DNA from: KBS-96 sp964247975
Lineage (GTDB): Bacteria > Acidobacteriota > Terriglobia > Bryobacterales > Bryobacteraceae
Direction: 5' to 3'
DNA length: 64,000 nucleotides
Assembly (NCBI GenBank): GCA_964247975.1
Contig: CAXTWH010000020.1
Span: 1-64,000 of the forward strand
Every line of letters begins with the position of its first letter. The stretch's first letter is position 1. Below are positions 35,143-43,909 of this stretch, in pieces. A program made the position numbers and the translations under genes. Below the pieces are notes generated by a model that made no database searches, had not been told where the DNA came from, and saw nothing but the letters and a program-made list of their open reading frames with translations.

Positions 35143-36051
35143 TTACCCGAGATAGCTGAATAGACTTTTGGTGGGCATTGCGGCATGAGCCTGCAAAGCT
35201 GCCTGTTGGGCCACTGTTTCCTGTTGCAGCGTAGTGATAGCTGACACCGCATCAGCATCTTGAAGCGTGCTGAGCTGGGCTTGGTATTGAGTGTCAACTT
35301 TGCCTTGGTAGGTAATAGCGTCGCTCACTTGATTCTGAATCTGACCATACAACGCTTGTTGACCGTCCAGATAATCGGAAGCCGTGTTTATGCTTGTTGC
35401 GTCAGCGGCTAAATTGGTTGTGTTGTTATTGACAAGATCGTTATAAAGAGCTGTTAGCGATTGCAGAACGCTGGTGGAAGGACCGCCGTGGTCAAAGATC
35501 TGCGAGGCTGTGATCGACACGGAAAATTGGGTGCCGTTAGGATGCTCGATCTGGCGCGTTGCATTGCTGCCTTGGTAAGTGCCTAAGCCATTTGCCTGAG
35601 TGAGATCAACACTCTGGTAAGGAGGCTTGGAATCATCATTGCCGCTAAAAACATACCGGCCTTCAACAGTGGTGTTAGTGATTCCGAAAATCTGGGTAAT
35701 AAGGTCCTTTACCTGATCCGCCAGTTGGGTTCGAGTGGAAACCTGAGTGGTTCCATTGTTTGCTTCGGTGGCGATCTGACGGGCATTGTCCATCAATGTC
35801 GTGGCAGTATTGACGGCTCCTTCCGCCGAATTTACTTCTGTCTGCACATGGCTAAGATTGATCTTGAGCTGGTCATTGTGCGCAATATTAGCTTTCAACG
35901 AAAGCAAAGCAGAATCGTGATCGGGATCATCGGATACATCCTGCATACGAAGGCCGCTTGAAACCTGACGCTGCGCAGTCAGCATGCGGTCGTTCAGGTT
36001 CGATAGATCGGTAATAAAGAGATTGGTTGTTGAAGAAAGAGTATTAAACAT
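35143..36051 (-). CDS. flgL: Flagellar hook-filament junction protein FlgL (HAP3)
   Basis: A 302-residue protein with the flagellin-type N-terminal helix (NLFITDLSNLNDRMLTAQRQ, then SGLRMQDVSDDP) and a C-terminal helix rich in Gln/Thr, as in HAP3. The middle has YVFSGNDDSKPPY, a FlgL-specific segment. It sits between hook and filament outside the cell, and is exported by the flagellar type III system. It follows flgK by seven bases and is the last gene of a flgM-flgN-flgK-flgL order. Confidence 0.9.
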   Translation of the reverse strand: MFNTLSSTTNLFITDLSNLNDRMLTAQRQVSSGLRMQDVSDDPDHDSALLSLKANIAHNDQLKINLSHVQTEVNSAEGAVNTATTLMDNARQIATEANNGTTQVSTRTQLADQVKDLITQIFGITNTTVEGRYVFSGNDDSKPPYQSVDLTQANGLGTYQGSNATRQIEHPNGTQFSVSITASQIFDHGGPSTSVLQSLTALYNDLVNNNTTNLAADATSINTASDYLDGQQALYGQIQNQVSDAITYQGKVDTQYQAQLSTLQDADAVSAITTLQQETVAQQAALQAHAAMPTKSLFSYLG

Positions 36052-36058
36052 AATTGGA

Positions 36059-37432
36059 TTAACCTCCGGTGGTTGAAATAATGCCTAACAGAGTTTGGGT
36101 CATGCTGTCGATCACGGAAAGAAGCTTGCTGGTTGCTTCATAAGCTTTCTGGTATTCCACCAGTTTCGCGGCTTCTTCATCGAGCGATACAGAAGACGAC
36201 TGCGAGCGTAAACTTTGCGCTTGCGCAACAAGCTGTTGATTGGTTGCATTAGTGCTTTTGGCATTAGAGATATCGCGTCCTACCGCTGATGATAGATTGC
36301 CGAAATACCCGGTAAGCGTAAAATTTCCCAAACTGCTGACAGTGTGGTTCTGAAGCGCGGACAAAGCCAGCGCATTGTCGTTTCCACCGGGGTTAGTCGC
36401 GCTTGCGGCCGCAAGCTGAGAAGTGGAAATCGCAGCAACTGAAAGGCTGGCTGCTGGGTCGCTCGCTGAGTATTGGAACAGCGCCGTTCCCGGATTGCCG
36501 TTCTGGTCTGTTCCTGAAGTTAACTGGTTATTAATGGTATCGGCTACGCCTTTGGCGAGCGTGTCCAATTTAGTTTGATAAGCCGGAACAGTGGTATTGC
36601 GAATCTGCAGCAAAGCTCCAAGCTGACCGCTCGGCACGAAATTGGTGATGTCATTGCCGTTCGAGTCGAAGATCGAAGTCGTGGTGCCGTTATCAACCGC
36701 CGAGATCGGGTATTGAGTGGTTCCCGCCAGTAAAGGCCGCTGCCCGTTTAGGTTAACGTTTACCGATCCGTCCGGCTGGCGCACCGTGGTGATGGCGGCA
36801 TATTGCGACAAATTTTCCAGATCCACATGCAGTCTGGCGTCTAAGCTCGGATCTGAACCAGATTCGGATTGGCGTCGAAACTCCACGTTCAAACTTTGAA
36901 TGTCGGCTACCGTTTTATTAATACTCGCAACGGTTGTTTGAATATCGGAATCGCCCGTCTGAACCGCTGTTTTCAACCCTGCATCGGCTACGTTGAAGGC
37001 GGTCGTTAATCCGGAAGCAGCGTTGATCACGCTTTGGCGCGATTGTGCGTCGTTGGGGCTGACCGTTAACTGCGAAAAAGCTGAAAACAAAGAGTTGAGG
37101 CTGCCGGCAATGCCGGTTGTGCTTTGCAGATCAAACGTGTTTTCAAGCTGCGAAAGATGCGAAGAAAGTGTGGACGACATGCCTGCCGCTGTCTGCTGCA
37201 GTTGCACATTGTATTCAGCATATTCGTCTCGCGAACTGGTCGTGCCGCTGACGGCCACGCCGCCCGCTTGCGCGCCATTGATGTCAAATGGCAAAGCATT
37301 AAAATTTACACTCTGGCTGACGTAGCCGGGCGTATTGACATTAACGGTATCGTCCTGAACGACACCCATCGCTTTCTCGTACGTCACCATTGAGTTAGCG
37401 GCAGCGTTAAATGATGTTAGTAGATTGGACAC
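36059..37432 (-). CDS. flgK: Flagellar hook-associated protein FlgK (HAP1)
   Basis: A 457-residue protein. The N-terminal helix and loop, SNLLTSFNAAANSMVTYEK with VNVNTPGYVSQ, match HAP1, and the C-terminal helix carries NLDEEAxxLVEYQKAYEA-like residues (SVSLDEEAAKLVEYQKAY). It sits between hook and FlgL. Compared with enteric FlgK (about 545 residues) it is shorter in the central domain, as is common outside the proteobacteria. Twelve bases separate its start from the upstream flgN-like stop. Confidence 0.92.
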   Translation of the reverse strand: MSNLLTSFNAAANSMVTYEKAMGVVQDDTVNVNTPGYVSQSVNFNALPFDINGAQAGGVAVSGTTSSRDEYAEYNVQLQQTAAGMSSTLSSHLSQLENTFDLQSTTGIAGSLNSLFSAFSQLTVSPNDAQSRQSVINAASGLTTAFNVADAGLKTAVQTGDSDIQTTVASINKTVADIQSLNVEFRRQSESGSDPSLDARLHVDLENLSQYAAITTVRQPDGSVNVNLNGQRPLLAGTTQYPISAVDNGTTTSIFDSNGNDITNFVPSGQLGALLQIRNTTVPAYQTKLDTLAKGVADTINNQLTSGTDQNGNPGTALFQYSASDPAASLSVAAISTSQLAAASATNPGGNDNALALSALQNHTVSSLGNFTLTGYFGNLSSAVGRDISNAKSTNATNQQLVAQAQSLRSQSSSVSLDEEAAKLVEYQKAYEATSKLLSVIDSMTQTLLGIISTTGG

Positions 37433-37444
37433 TGATTCTCCTGA

Positions 37445-37897
37445 TCAGACCTGCAGATTCACCTTGGGCGAGGTTGGTTGCCATCGGGAAACTTTGCCCC
37501 CTGGCGCATAACTTTGAGTCAGAGCGATCACTGTCCGCATCCGGCTCCATTGCACGCGCCGTGCTCCTTCAACAAGACACCTGAACTTTCTTAAATCGTC
37601 ATTCAACTTTTCGGCGTCGAAGCGGCCTTCATCCTCCTGGGCCGTGGACTTCAACTGCTGCAATCGCACCGTTGCTTCTTCGAGCAGCAAACTAATGTCG
37701 CGAATGACGGCGGGAGTTGGATGCACCAGTAATTGCCCCGCACCGGCAAAGGCTACAGACAATTCTCGTATGATCTTTTCGCTTTCATTAAGCGGCTGTC
37801 CTGCCGATTCAAAGCTGGGTCCGGTTTTCGATTTCAGCAATGCTAGTTTGCCGGTTCCTTTAAAGAAAGAACTGAGAATGCGAATAAAGTTAGACAT
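37445..37897 (-). CDS. flgN: FlgN-like flagellar export chaperone
   Basis: A 150-residue mostly helical protein without signal peptide. Sequence similarity to FlgN is weak, but the position between flgM and flgK, the length, the helical content and the C-terminal LVEGARRVQ...YAPGGK segment fit a chaperone that escorts FlgK and FlgL to the export gate. The name therefore rests largely on gene order. Confidence 0.6.
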   Translation of the reverse strand: MSNFIRILSSFFKGTGKLALLKSKTGPSFESAGQPLNESEKIIRELSVAFAGAGQLLVHPTPAVIRDISLLLEEATVRLQQLKSTAQEDEGRFDAEKLNDDLRKFRCLVEGARRVQWSRMRTVIALTQSYAPGGKVSRWQPTSPKVNLQV

Positions 37898-37903
37898 ATT
37901 AGT

Positions 37904-38170
37904 TCAATGCTGCAAAAGCATTTCCGCCATCAGTTTTCCGCCGAGTACTTCACCGCTCGTTTTGTATTCCTGGTTCTTGACAGCCGAAGTAATGTCACGC
38001 ATGCGGTTGATTGACCGGATGGAATCAACGGCAAAAGCATTCAGTACGCTGCCCAAATTCGAAAGCTGAACTGCATCGCTCAATGTCTCGCGGTTGTTGC
38101 CTGATTTTTCGATTCTGGAATCAAAGACTGGCGCAGGACCAGCTTTCCTTTTGTTTTGTTGAGGATTCAT
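37904..38170 (-). CDS. flgM: FlgM-like anti-sigma-28 factor
   Basis: An 88-residue protein with a polar, unstructured N-terminus and a C-terminal helical region (about 30-86) that follows the FlgM pattern: SDAVQLSNLG, then DSIRSINRMRDITSAV, NQEYKTSGEVLGGKLM and AEMLL. FlgM binds and blocks FliA until it is exported through the finished hook. Position ahead of flgN, flgK and flgL supports it. fliA itself is not in the window. Confidence 0.78.
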   Translation of the reverse strand: MNPQQNKRKAGPAPVFDSRIEKSGNNRETLSDAVQLSNLGSVLNAFAVDSIRSINRMRDITSAVKNQEYKTSGEVLGGKLMAEMLLQH

Positions 38171-38204
38171 TGTGTGTTCTATGGCTAAACCTTCCTCACT
38201 ACTT

Positions 38205-38232
38205 CAATCGACGGAACGGGATGGGGAGTTTA
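38205..38232 (-). promoter_or_regulatory. Candidate FliA (sigma-28) promoter for flgMNKL
   Basis: Reading the minus strand, TAAA (38232-38229) is followed after 16 bases by GTCGATTG (38212-38205), near the consensus TAAA-N15-GCCGATAA. It lies 35-62 bases before the flgM start. The spacer is one base long and two or three positions of the -10 differ, so this is a tentative call. Confidence 0.3.
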
Positions 38233-38275
38233 GTCTAGGCAGACCGGTTTACGGGGTAATCTGAACAAAAAAGGA

Positions 38276-39193
38276 TTAAAAAGGTGAAATAGGAGAGCGC
38301 AGGAAAATTTCTGCCGCGATTTGAAAGGTTTGGGCATGAGCTTCCACGCTGCACCAAATCGGATCAGCATAACCGCCGCCCATTGTAACGACAATCGGGA
38401 TGTTGCGTTCGGCAGCGGATTGGAAAACCAGCCGGTCTCGGGCAGCCAAGTTCGCTTTAGTGAGCGCTAGCCGGCCTAAACGATCAGTTTGCAAGCCATC
38501 TACGCCTGCCTGGAATAGAACCAGCTCGGGCTGGAAACTCCAAACTTGCTCCAAAGCTTGCGCCAGCGAATCCAAATATTCGGTTCCGATGGTTCCATCT
38601 TGAAGTTCAACATCGAGACGGCTGCGTTGCTTGCGAAAAGGGAAGTTGCGCGCGCCGTGCAGAGACAGCGTGAAAACTGCCGGTTCATTTTCAAAAATGG
38701 CAGCGGTGCCGTCTCCCTGATGCACATCCAAATCTACGATTGCAATCCGGCGAAGGTTCTGGCACAAAGCCCAATGCGCTGAAACTGCTAGATCATTAAA
38801 AACGCAAAACCCGGACCCTTCGCTGCGGAATGCATGATGAGTTCCACCGGCTAAAGTGCCGCCGAAACCGGTTTTCAAAGCCTGGGCAGTAGCCCCGAGC
38901 GTAGCACCGGTGCTGGCCAAAGTGCGCACCACCAGGTTCTGCGACCAGGGGAACCCGATACGGCGCATGATCATGCTGTTGAGGCTGCCCTCCAGAAAGC
39001 CTTGCACATAAGTATTGTCGTGGATGCGAAGCAGGTCTTCTGGAGCGGCAAAAGGAGCAGGCAAGAGAGCGAAGCGGCGATCATTTTGCAGAAGTTCGCG
39101 CACCATTCGGTATTTTTGTAAAGGGAACTTGTGCCCAGGCGGGAGAGGGAAGTCGTGGTTATCGCAAAAAAAGATTTCTAATGGCGCTCCCAT
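38276..39193 (-). CDS. Histone deacetylase-family (class II HDAC-like) protein
   Basis: A 305-residue protein of the arginase/deacetylase fold: GGTHHAFRSEGSGFC with the catalytic His pair, FNDLAVSA, DLDVHQGDGTA with metal ligands, SLHGARNFPF and GGGYADP near the end. In bacteria these act as acetylpolyamine amidohydrolases or acetoin-utilisation-like deacetylases. Three Met codons at the start are possible (39220, 39196, 39193); 39193 is chosen for spacing from GGATGG. It is divergent from the type III PKS gene with a 110-base shared upstream region. Substrate unknown. Confidence 0.85.
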   Translation of the reverse strand: MGAPLEIFFCDNHDFPLPPGHKFPLQKYRMVRELLQNDRRFALLPAPFAAPEDLLRIHDNTYVQGFLEGSLNSMIMRRIGFPWSQNLVVRTLASTGATLGATAQALKTGFGGTLAGGTHHAFRSEGSGFCVFNDLAVSAHWALCQNLRRIAIVDLDVHQGDGTAAIFENEPAVFTLSLHGARNFPFRKQRSRLDVELQDGTIGTEYLDSLAQALEQVWSFQPELVLFQAGVDGLQTDRLGRLALTKANLAARDRLVFQSAAERNIPIVVTMGGGYADPIWCSVEAHAQTFQIAAEIFLRSPISPF

Positions 39194-39303
39194 CATTCCA
39201 TCCCAGCATAAGCATTTCAATTTCGGTTAATTTCTCTTATCAATGAATTTTAAATCGCTCAATAACCACTTGGTTCTCATCCTTTGCTATAGGAAAGGAA
39301 CGC

Positions 39304-40356
39304 ATGAGAATCGTTAGCACCGGGACTGCCCTGCCGCCGCATTATTATCCGCAGCAGGAGTTGATTTCGGCTTTTCGTAAGCATTGGGGTCCGCGTTTAG
39401 AACGCTTCTCGATCCTGGAAAAACTTCATGCCGCTACTCAGGTGGAGGGTAGGTTTCTTGCTTTTCCCATTGACGATTACCCGCAGATGACGCGCTGGGG
39501 CGAGGCAAACGATAAATGGATTGAGAGCGCGCAAGAACTGGGACAAAAGGCGATTTGTGCGGCTTTGAACAGCGCCGGCATTGACCGCAGCGAAATTGCA
39601 GCGCTGTTTTTTGTGTCCATTACCGGTGTTTCCAGCCCTTCGATCGACGCCAAACTAGTGAATCGGATGCGCTTGAATAAACATATTAAGCGCATTCCTA
39701 TTTTTGGTCTGGGATGTGTAGCAGGCGCGGCTGGATTATCGCGCGCCGCCGATTATGTGAAAGCTTATCCTGACCAATACGCCGTTCTTTTGTCAGTGGA
39801 ACTGTGTTCATTGACGCTGCAACACGATGATTTTTCACCGGCAAACCTGATCAGCGTCGGCTTGTTCGGCGATGGAGCCGCGGCGGCGATTGTAGGCGGC
39901 AGCGAGACTCCGGTTCAGTTCGGGCCGGAAATTGTTGCTACCCGGTCAGTGTTTTATTCCGATACCGACAGAGTAATGGGTTGGGACATTTCGGAGAAGG
40001 GATTTAACATTGTTCTTTCTCGCGAAGTTCCGGACGTGGTAGAAAAAAATCTCGGCTTGGATGTGGATAGCTTTTTGGCGGATCAGGGACTAACTCGAAA
40101 AGACATGAAAAGCTGGGTGATCCATACGGGCGGTCCGCGAGTGCTGGAAGCTACGGAAACCGCGCTGGAACTGCCTGCGGGAACTCTGGATGCTTCCTGG
40201 AAATGCCTGCGCCGAACCGGTAATCTGTCTTCCGCCTCAGTGCTTTTCGTGTTGGAAGAATTTATGAAGAATCGCCGTCCCGAACCGGGAACCTTGGGTC
40301 TTCTAGCGGCGATGGGACCGGGCTTCTGTTCGGAACTGCTGCTGCTGCGGTGGTAA
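39304..40356 (+). CDS. Type III polyketide synthase
   Basis: A 350-residue chalcone-synthase-like enzyme. The catalytic triad is visible: Cys138 in GLGCVAGAAGL, His274 in VIHTGGPRV, and Asn307 in RRTGNLSSASVLF. Most family members have HPGG after the His; this one has HTGG. The C-terminal GFCSELLLLRW fits. Bacterial relatives next to FAD oxidoreductases make alkylresorcinols or alkylpyrones from fatty acyl starters and malonyl-CoA. Those loci often also have a methyltransferase gene, which is missing here. The next gene starts nine bases after the stop. Confidence 0.9.
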   Translation: MRIVSTGTALPPHYYPQQELISAFRKHWGPRLERFSILEKLHAATQVEGRFLAFPIDDYPQMTRWGEANDKWIESAQELGQKAICAALNSAGIDRSEIAALFFVSITGVSSPSIDAKLVNRMRLNKHIKRIPIFGLGCVAGAAGLSRAADYVKAYPDQYAVLLSVELCSLTLQHDDFSPANLISVGLFGDGAAAAIVGGSETPVQFGPEIVATRSVFYSDTDRVMGWDISEKGFNIVLSREVPDVVEKNLGLDVDSFLADQGLTRKDMKSWVIHTGGPRVLEATETALELPAGTLDASWKCLRRTGNLSSASVLFVLEEFMKNRRPEPGTLGLLAAMGPGFCSELLLLRW

Positions 40357-40365
40357 GGGACGAGC

Positions 40366-41475
40366 GTGATAATCCATACGGATGTTTGCATTGTCGGGGG
40401 AGGTCCAGCAGGTCTTGCTGCTGCCATAGCCGCGCGGCAGCAAGGGCTTCAAGCAGTAGTTTTCGATTGTGCCACGCTTCCCATTGATAAAGCATGCGGT
40501 GAAGGCTTGATGCCGGATAGCCTTCAGGCATTGAGAATTCTGGGAATTGACGTTGATACTTTAAACGGAGCGCCCATGAGGGGATTGCGCTTTTTCAATG
40601 GGCCGGTAACGGCAGAAGCTCAATTTTCGAGCGGAACCGGCCTGACGGTGCGGCGGACTGAATTACATCGAGTTCTGGGTAAACGGGCGGAAGAATGCGG
40701 TGTTCAATTGCATTGGGGCGTGAAGCGAGTATTGGTTTCAGCAGCGCAAGTGCTGGTGGACGATAAACAAATCAGAACCCGTTATGTGATCGGCGCGGAT
40801 GGTCAAAACTCACCACTGCGCCGGAGCATTGGCTTGCATCGTGTCTGGTATGAAAAGCGGCGGTATGGCTTTCGGCAGCATTTTCGGCTGCCGCCTTGGT
40901 CTGACTATGTGGAAGTGTATTGGAACCGGAAATTTCAGGTGTACGTTACGCCGGTGCAGGAAAAAGAAATTAGCGTGGCCGTCGTGTCGACGGATGCGAA
41001 GCTGCGCTTGAAGAACGCTTTGGAAGCGTTTCCGGAATTGGAGCAGCGGCTGCTTGGCGCTCCGGCAACTTCGCCGGAGATGGGTGCTCTTACTGTATCG
41101 AGGCGATTGCGCCGAGTCTGGAAAAACAATTTCGCTTTAACCGGAGATGCTTCCGGCTCAGTGGATTCGGTCACGGGCGAAGGATTGTGCCTCGCTTTCA
41201 AGGAAGCGGCCGCTTTAGGCCAAGCCTTAAAACAAGAAAACCTGTCTGTTTATCAACACCGGCATGACGCGATCAACAGAAGGGCTAGACTGATGACTCG
41301 CCTGTTGTTGCTCCTATCCGAACATGACACACTGCGTTCTCGAGTTCTACAAGCCTTGCGGGAACAGCCTGATGTGTTTGCCGGCTTTCTGGATTTTCAT
41401 ATCGGGCATGGTTCGCTGCTGGATATCAACATCAGGCAATGGTGTCAATTGGGGCATCAGGTGTTGGTGGTTTGA
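40366..41475 (+). CDS. FAD-dependent oxidoreductase (geranylgeranyl-reductase/PHBH family)
   Basis: A 369-residue flavoprotein with the N-terminal dinucleotide motif CIVGGGPAGLAAAIA, an ACGEGLMP segment typical of the geranylgeranyl-reductase branch, and ALTGDASGSVDSVTGEGL for the FAD ribityl part. It probably modifies the product of the adjacent type III PKS, as SrsC-like FAD monooxygenases oxidise alkylresorcinols (inference from gene order). GTG 40366 is the start, nine bases after the PKS stop. Confidence 0.85.
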   Translation: MIIHTDVCIVGGGPAGLAAAIAARQQGLQAVVFDCATLPIDKACGEGLMPDSLQALRILGIDVDTLNGAPMRGLRFFNGPVTAEAQFSSGTGLTVRRTELHRVLGKRAEECGVQLHWGVKRVLVSAAQVLVDDKQIRTRYVIGADGQNSPLRRSIGLHRVWYEKRRYGFRQHFRLPPWSDYVEVYWNRKFQVYVTPVQEKEISVAVVSTDAKLRLKNALEAFPELEQRLLGAPATSPEMGALTVSRRLRRVWKNNFALTGDASGSVDSVTGEGLCLAFKEAAALGQALKQENLSVYQHRHDAINRRARLMTRLLLLLSEHDTLRSRVLQALREQPDVFAGFLDFHIGHGSLLDINIRQWCQLGHQVLVV

Positions 41476-41514
41476 CACTCTGAGAAAGCCATATGTAGAC
41501 GAAAACCTCGGATT

Positions 41515-41667
41515 TCACCTAAGGCTGGGGTCGATCAATCGTGGATCGATCCGAAATGGTTTTGGCGCTGACCATCCTTCTCGGAAAACTTTTTCTTCGG
41601 GATCAATCAAGTAATTCCATTCTTGAGGAATAACAGCAGAGGGTACTGGTGTGGAACTGGTTTGCAT
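41515..41667 (-). pseudogene. Micro-ORF resembling the C-terminus of a RES domain
   Basis: An ATG at 41667 opens a 50-residue frame. Its middle, PQEWNYLIDPEEKVFREGW followed by PFRIDPRLIDP, resembles the C-terminal end of RES-domain toxins, where a WN-LLNP-HPDF block and a PF-FDPRL block close the domain. The rest of a RES domain (about 100 residues) is absent upstream, and no Xre-type antitoxin is nearby. A remnant of a lost toxin gene seems most likely; a genuine short protein is possible. Nothing else is seen in 41476-41738. Confidence 0.4.
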
Positions 41668-41738
41668 AACCTAATTCATTAAAAAGTTTACATAATAAAT
41701 GTTATCGGAACTAAATTCAAGAATCACTAATTGTTCTA

Positions 41739-42575
41739 CTACTGCGGCGGACGTGCTGCCTTCGGCGGCGGAGGTAGTTGTTGAACAGCAGCTTTCACCG
41801 AGTTTAATTGGCCGGTAATGTCGTCCCGGTAGTTGGCTTGGGGCAGATTTTGGATTTCCTGTTCCACTGCTTTCACGCGATTGCCCGGCGTCGGATGATC
41901 GGACATGAAGTTTGCCAGTTTTCCTTCGCTGCCTTGCGATTCCAGCTTCTCGAAGAAGCGGGCCATCTCCAGCGGGTTATAGCCGACATCGGCCATGATC
42001 AATGCTCCGTTGTAGTCGGCTTGCGCTTCCGCATCCCGCGAATACTTTAGCAAAACCGAATTAGCCGTTAAGCCCACACCCATGCGTCCCAATGTACCGA
42101 GAATGCCGTTGCCCATGATGTTTCCCGCGAGCGCAGCGGGTAGCTGAATAAACTCCGATTTCGACATTTGATGGGTTCCGTGGCGCAGCACCACATGGCT
42201 CATTTCATGCGCCATTACCCCGGCAAGCTGCGCCTCGTTATCGGCAGCCGTAATGGTGGCTGTGTTGATAAACATGGGGCCGCCCGGAAGTGCAAAGGCG
42301 TTGATGTTTTTGTCGTATACACCTTGGAATGAGAAAGGCCAATTACCGGCGTGCGGCGAAGAAGCCAGTTTCTGGCCCAGAGCGGTCAGGTACCCATTGA
42401 TCCGAGTGTCATGAAGCACGGGCTGCTGGGATTCTACCTGCGCCTTTGCTTCTTTGCCGAGTTGGACATCCTGTTGCGGCGAGAAAAGGTTGAAGCCCGG
42501 CTTAGGAGCCTTGATTTCAGCCCCAATAGTGCCTGCCCCTATCATAAAAATTCCCAGTAGCGCAATTTTTCTCAT
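41739..42575 (-). CDS. M48-family metalloprotease
   Basis: A 278-residue exported or membrane-anchored protease. The N-terminal hydrophobic segment (LLGIFMIGAGTIGAE) acts as a signal peptide. The zinc motif HEMSH is at 123-127 and the third ligand Glu in SRDAEAQAD near 190. It resembles BepA/YfgC-like periplasmic M48 peptidases that help in outer-membrane protein quality control, but lacks their TPR domain. The Pro/Lys-rich end is a tail. It is divergent from ilvE. Confidence 0.87.
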   Translation of the reverse strand: MRKIALLGIFMIGAGTIGAEIKAPKPGFNLFSPQQDVQLGKEAKAQVESQQPVLHDTRINGYLTALGQKLASSPHAGNWPFSFQGVYDKNINAFALPGGPMFINTATITAADNEAQLAGVMAHEMSHVVLRHGTHQMSKSEFIQLPAALAGNIMGNGILGTLGRMGVGLTANSVLLKYSRDAEAQADYNGALIMADVGYNPLEMARFFEKLESQGSEGKLANFMSDHPTPGNRVKAVEQEIQNLPQANYRDDITGQLNSVKAAVQQLPPPPKAARPPQ

Positions 42576-42664
42576 TCACCAAATTCCTTAACGGACTCGC
42601 TTTACTTACTTCAACATAGACTGTTTGCCCAGCGGAATCCAGCAAATTCGTTATAATTTCGGAC

Positions 42665-43615
42665 ATGTTGAAGGCGACTGAAAAAATCTGGCATAACGGC
42701 CAGTTTGTGTCCTGGAACGAAGCTAACATCCATGTGCTTTCCCATGTTGTCAGCTATGGCAGCTCGGTGTTCGAGGGCGTTCGCTGTTATGAAACGCAGA
42801 ACGGGCCGGCAGTGTTCCGCGCGCCCGAACACGCGCGCCGTTTGCTCGATTCGGCCAAAATCTACCGCATGGACGTGCCTTTTTCGGTAGAAGAAATTAC
42901 CAAGGCGATGGTTGATACGGTTCGCGGCAACAACCTAAAATCATGCTATATCCGGCCCATTGTTCTGCGTGGCTATGGCGATGTGGGCGTGCTGCCCCGC
43001 GGAAATCCGATTGAAACCTACATTGCGGTCTGGGAATGGGGCAAATATCTGGGTGATGAAGCAATGGCTGAAGGCGTAGATGTGGGGATTTCCTCCTGGA
43101 CGCGCATTGCCCCGAACACACTTCCCGCGCTGGCGAAAGCCGGAGCTAATTATATGAACTCGCAGTTGATCCGCATGGAAGCGGCAGCTAACGGCTACGC
43201 GGAAGGCATTGCGCTGGACCAGAGCGGGTTTGTGAGCGAAGGATCAGGCGAAAATATTTTCGTGATTCGGGACGGAAAAGTGTATACGCCGCCCTTAAGC
43301 GCCTCAGTGCTACCCGGCATTACGCGCGATACGATCGTCAAAATTGCGCAAGTTTTAGGTATACCGGTAGTGGAATCGGTGATTCCCCGGGAAATGCTTT
43401 ATATCGCCGATGAAGTATTCTTCTCTGGAACGGCGGTGGAAGTGACGCCGATCCGCTCGGTAGACCGTATTCAAGTGGGCGCTGGCCGCCGGGGGCCGAT
43501 CACGGAGAAAATTCAAAAGCATTTCTTTGAACTAGTGCAAGGCCGTATAAAAGATGAATTTGACTGGTTGATGCCGGTTACCGAAATCAAAGAACCCCAG
43601 CCGGTGGGTGCATAA
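42665..43615 (+). CDS. ilvE: Branched-chain amino acid aminotransferase
   Basis: A 316-residue fold-type IV PLP enzyme that transfers amino groups to the keto acids of Leu, Ile and Val. It has SYGSSVFEGVRCYET near the start, a VLRGYGDVG strand, ALAKAGANYMNSQL (with the Lys region), EGSGENIFVIRDGKVYTPPL and FFSGTAVEVTPIRSV, all typical of IlvE. The gene stands alone and ends in a hairpin that spans its stop codon. Confidence 0.93.
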   Translation: MLKATEKIWHNGQFVSWNEANIHVLSHVVSYGSSVFEGVRCYETQNGPAVFRAPEHARRLLDSAKIYRMDVPFSVEEITKAMVDTVRGNNLKSCYIRPIVLRGYGDVGVLPRGNPIETYIAVWEWGKYLGDEAMAEGVDVGISSWTRIAPNTLPALAKAGANYMNSQLIRMEAAANGYAEGIALDQSGFVSEGSGENIFVIRDGKVYTPPLSASVLPGITRDTIVKIAQVLGIPVVESVIPREMLYIADEVFFSGTAVEVTPIRSVDRIQVGAGRRGPITEKIQKHFFELVQGRIKDEFDWLMPVTEIKEPQPVGA

Positions 43616-43630
43616 ATGCAGGCTGGGGTT
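43593..43630 (+). terminator. Inverted repeat spanning ilvE stop codon, probable terminator
   Basis: AACCCCAGCC (43593-43602) and GGCTGGGGTT (43621-43630) are perfect 10-bp arms, with a smaller TGCA/TGCA pair around the stop codon inside. Only a short T-rich stretch follows (ATGATTTT), so strength is uncertain. The rest of 43616-43909 is without a recognisable gene. Confidence 0.55.
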
Positions 43631-43909
43631 ATGATTTTCGCTTCGGTAGGATGCGGAGTGAAGCGGTAATGGGTTTATCAGAAGACCAACTGCGGACGGA
43701 AATCTGACAGCCACCTCCCCCGAGATTATCTGCCAGACTTCGCGTCCGCACTGGATCTGTTAATTGTTTTACCAGGATGCACGGTTCTCTGCCAAGAACG
43801 AACAAGCTGATTTCAACATCTTTTATCTGCCTTTAAAATGCATCACTTAGGCCGATCCGCTTGTGCCAAACTTGTGTAAAAAACATTTAACAAGGAAACG
43901 TTTGTATCG

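Noticed and set aside
41324..41614. 96-codon plus frame after the FAD oxidoreductase
   Set aside because: Two thirds of it lie within the oxidoreductase gene in another frame, and the rest is antisense to the RES-like fragment.
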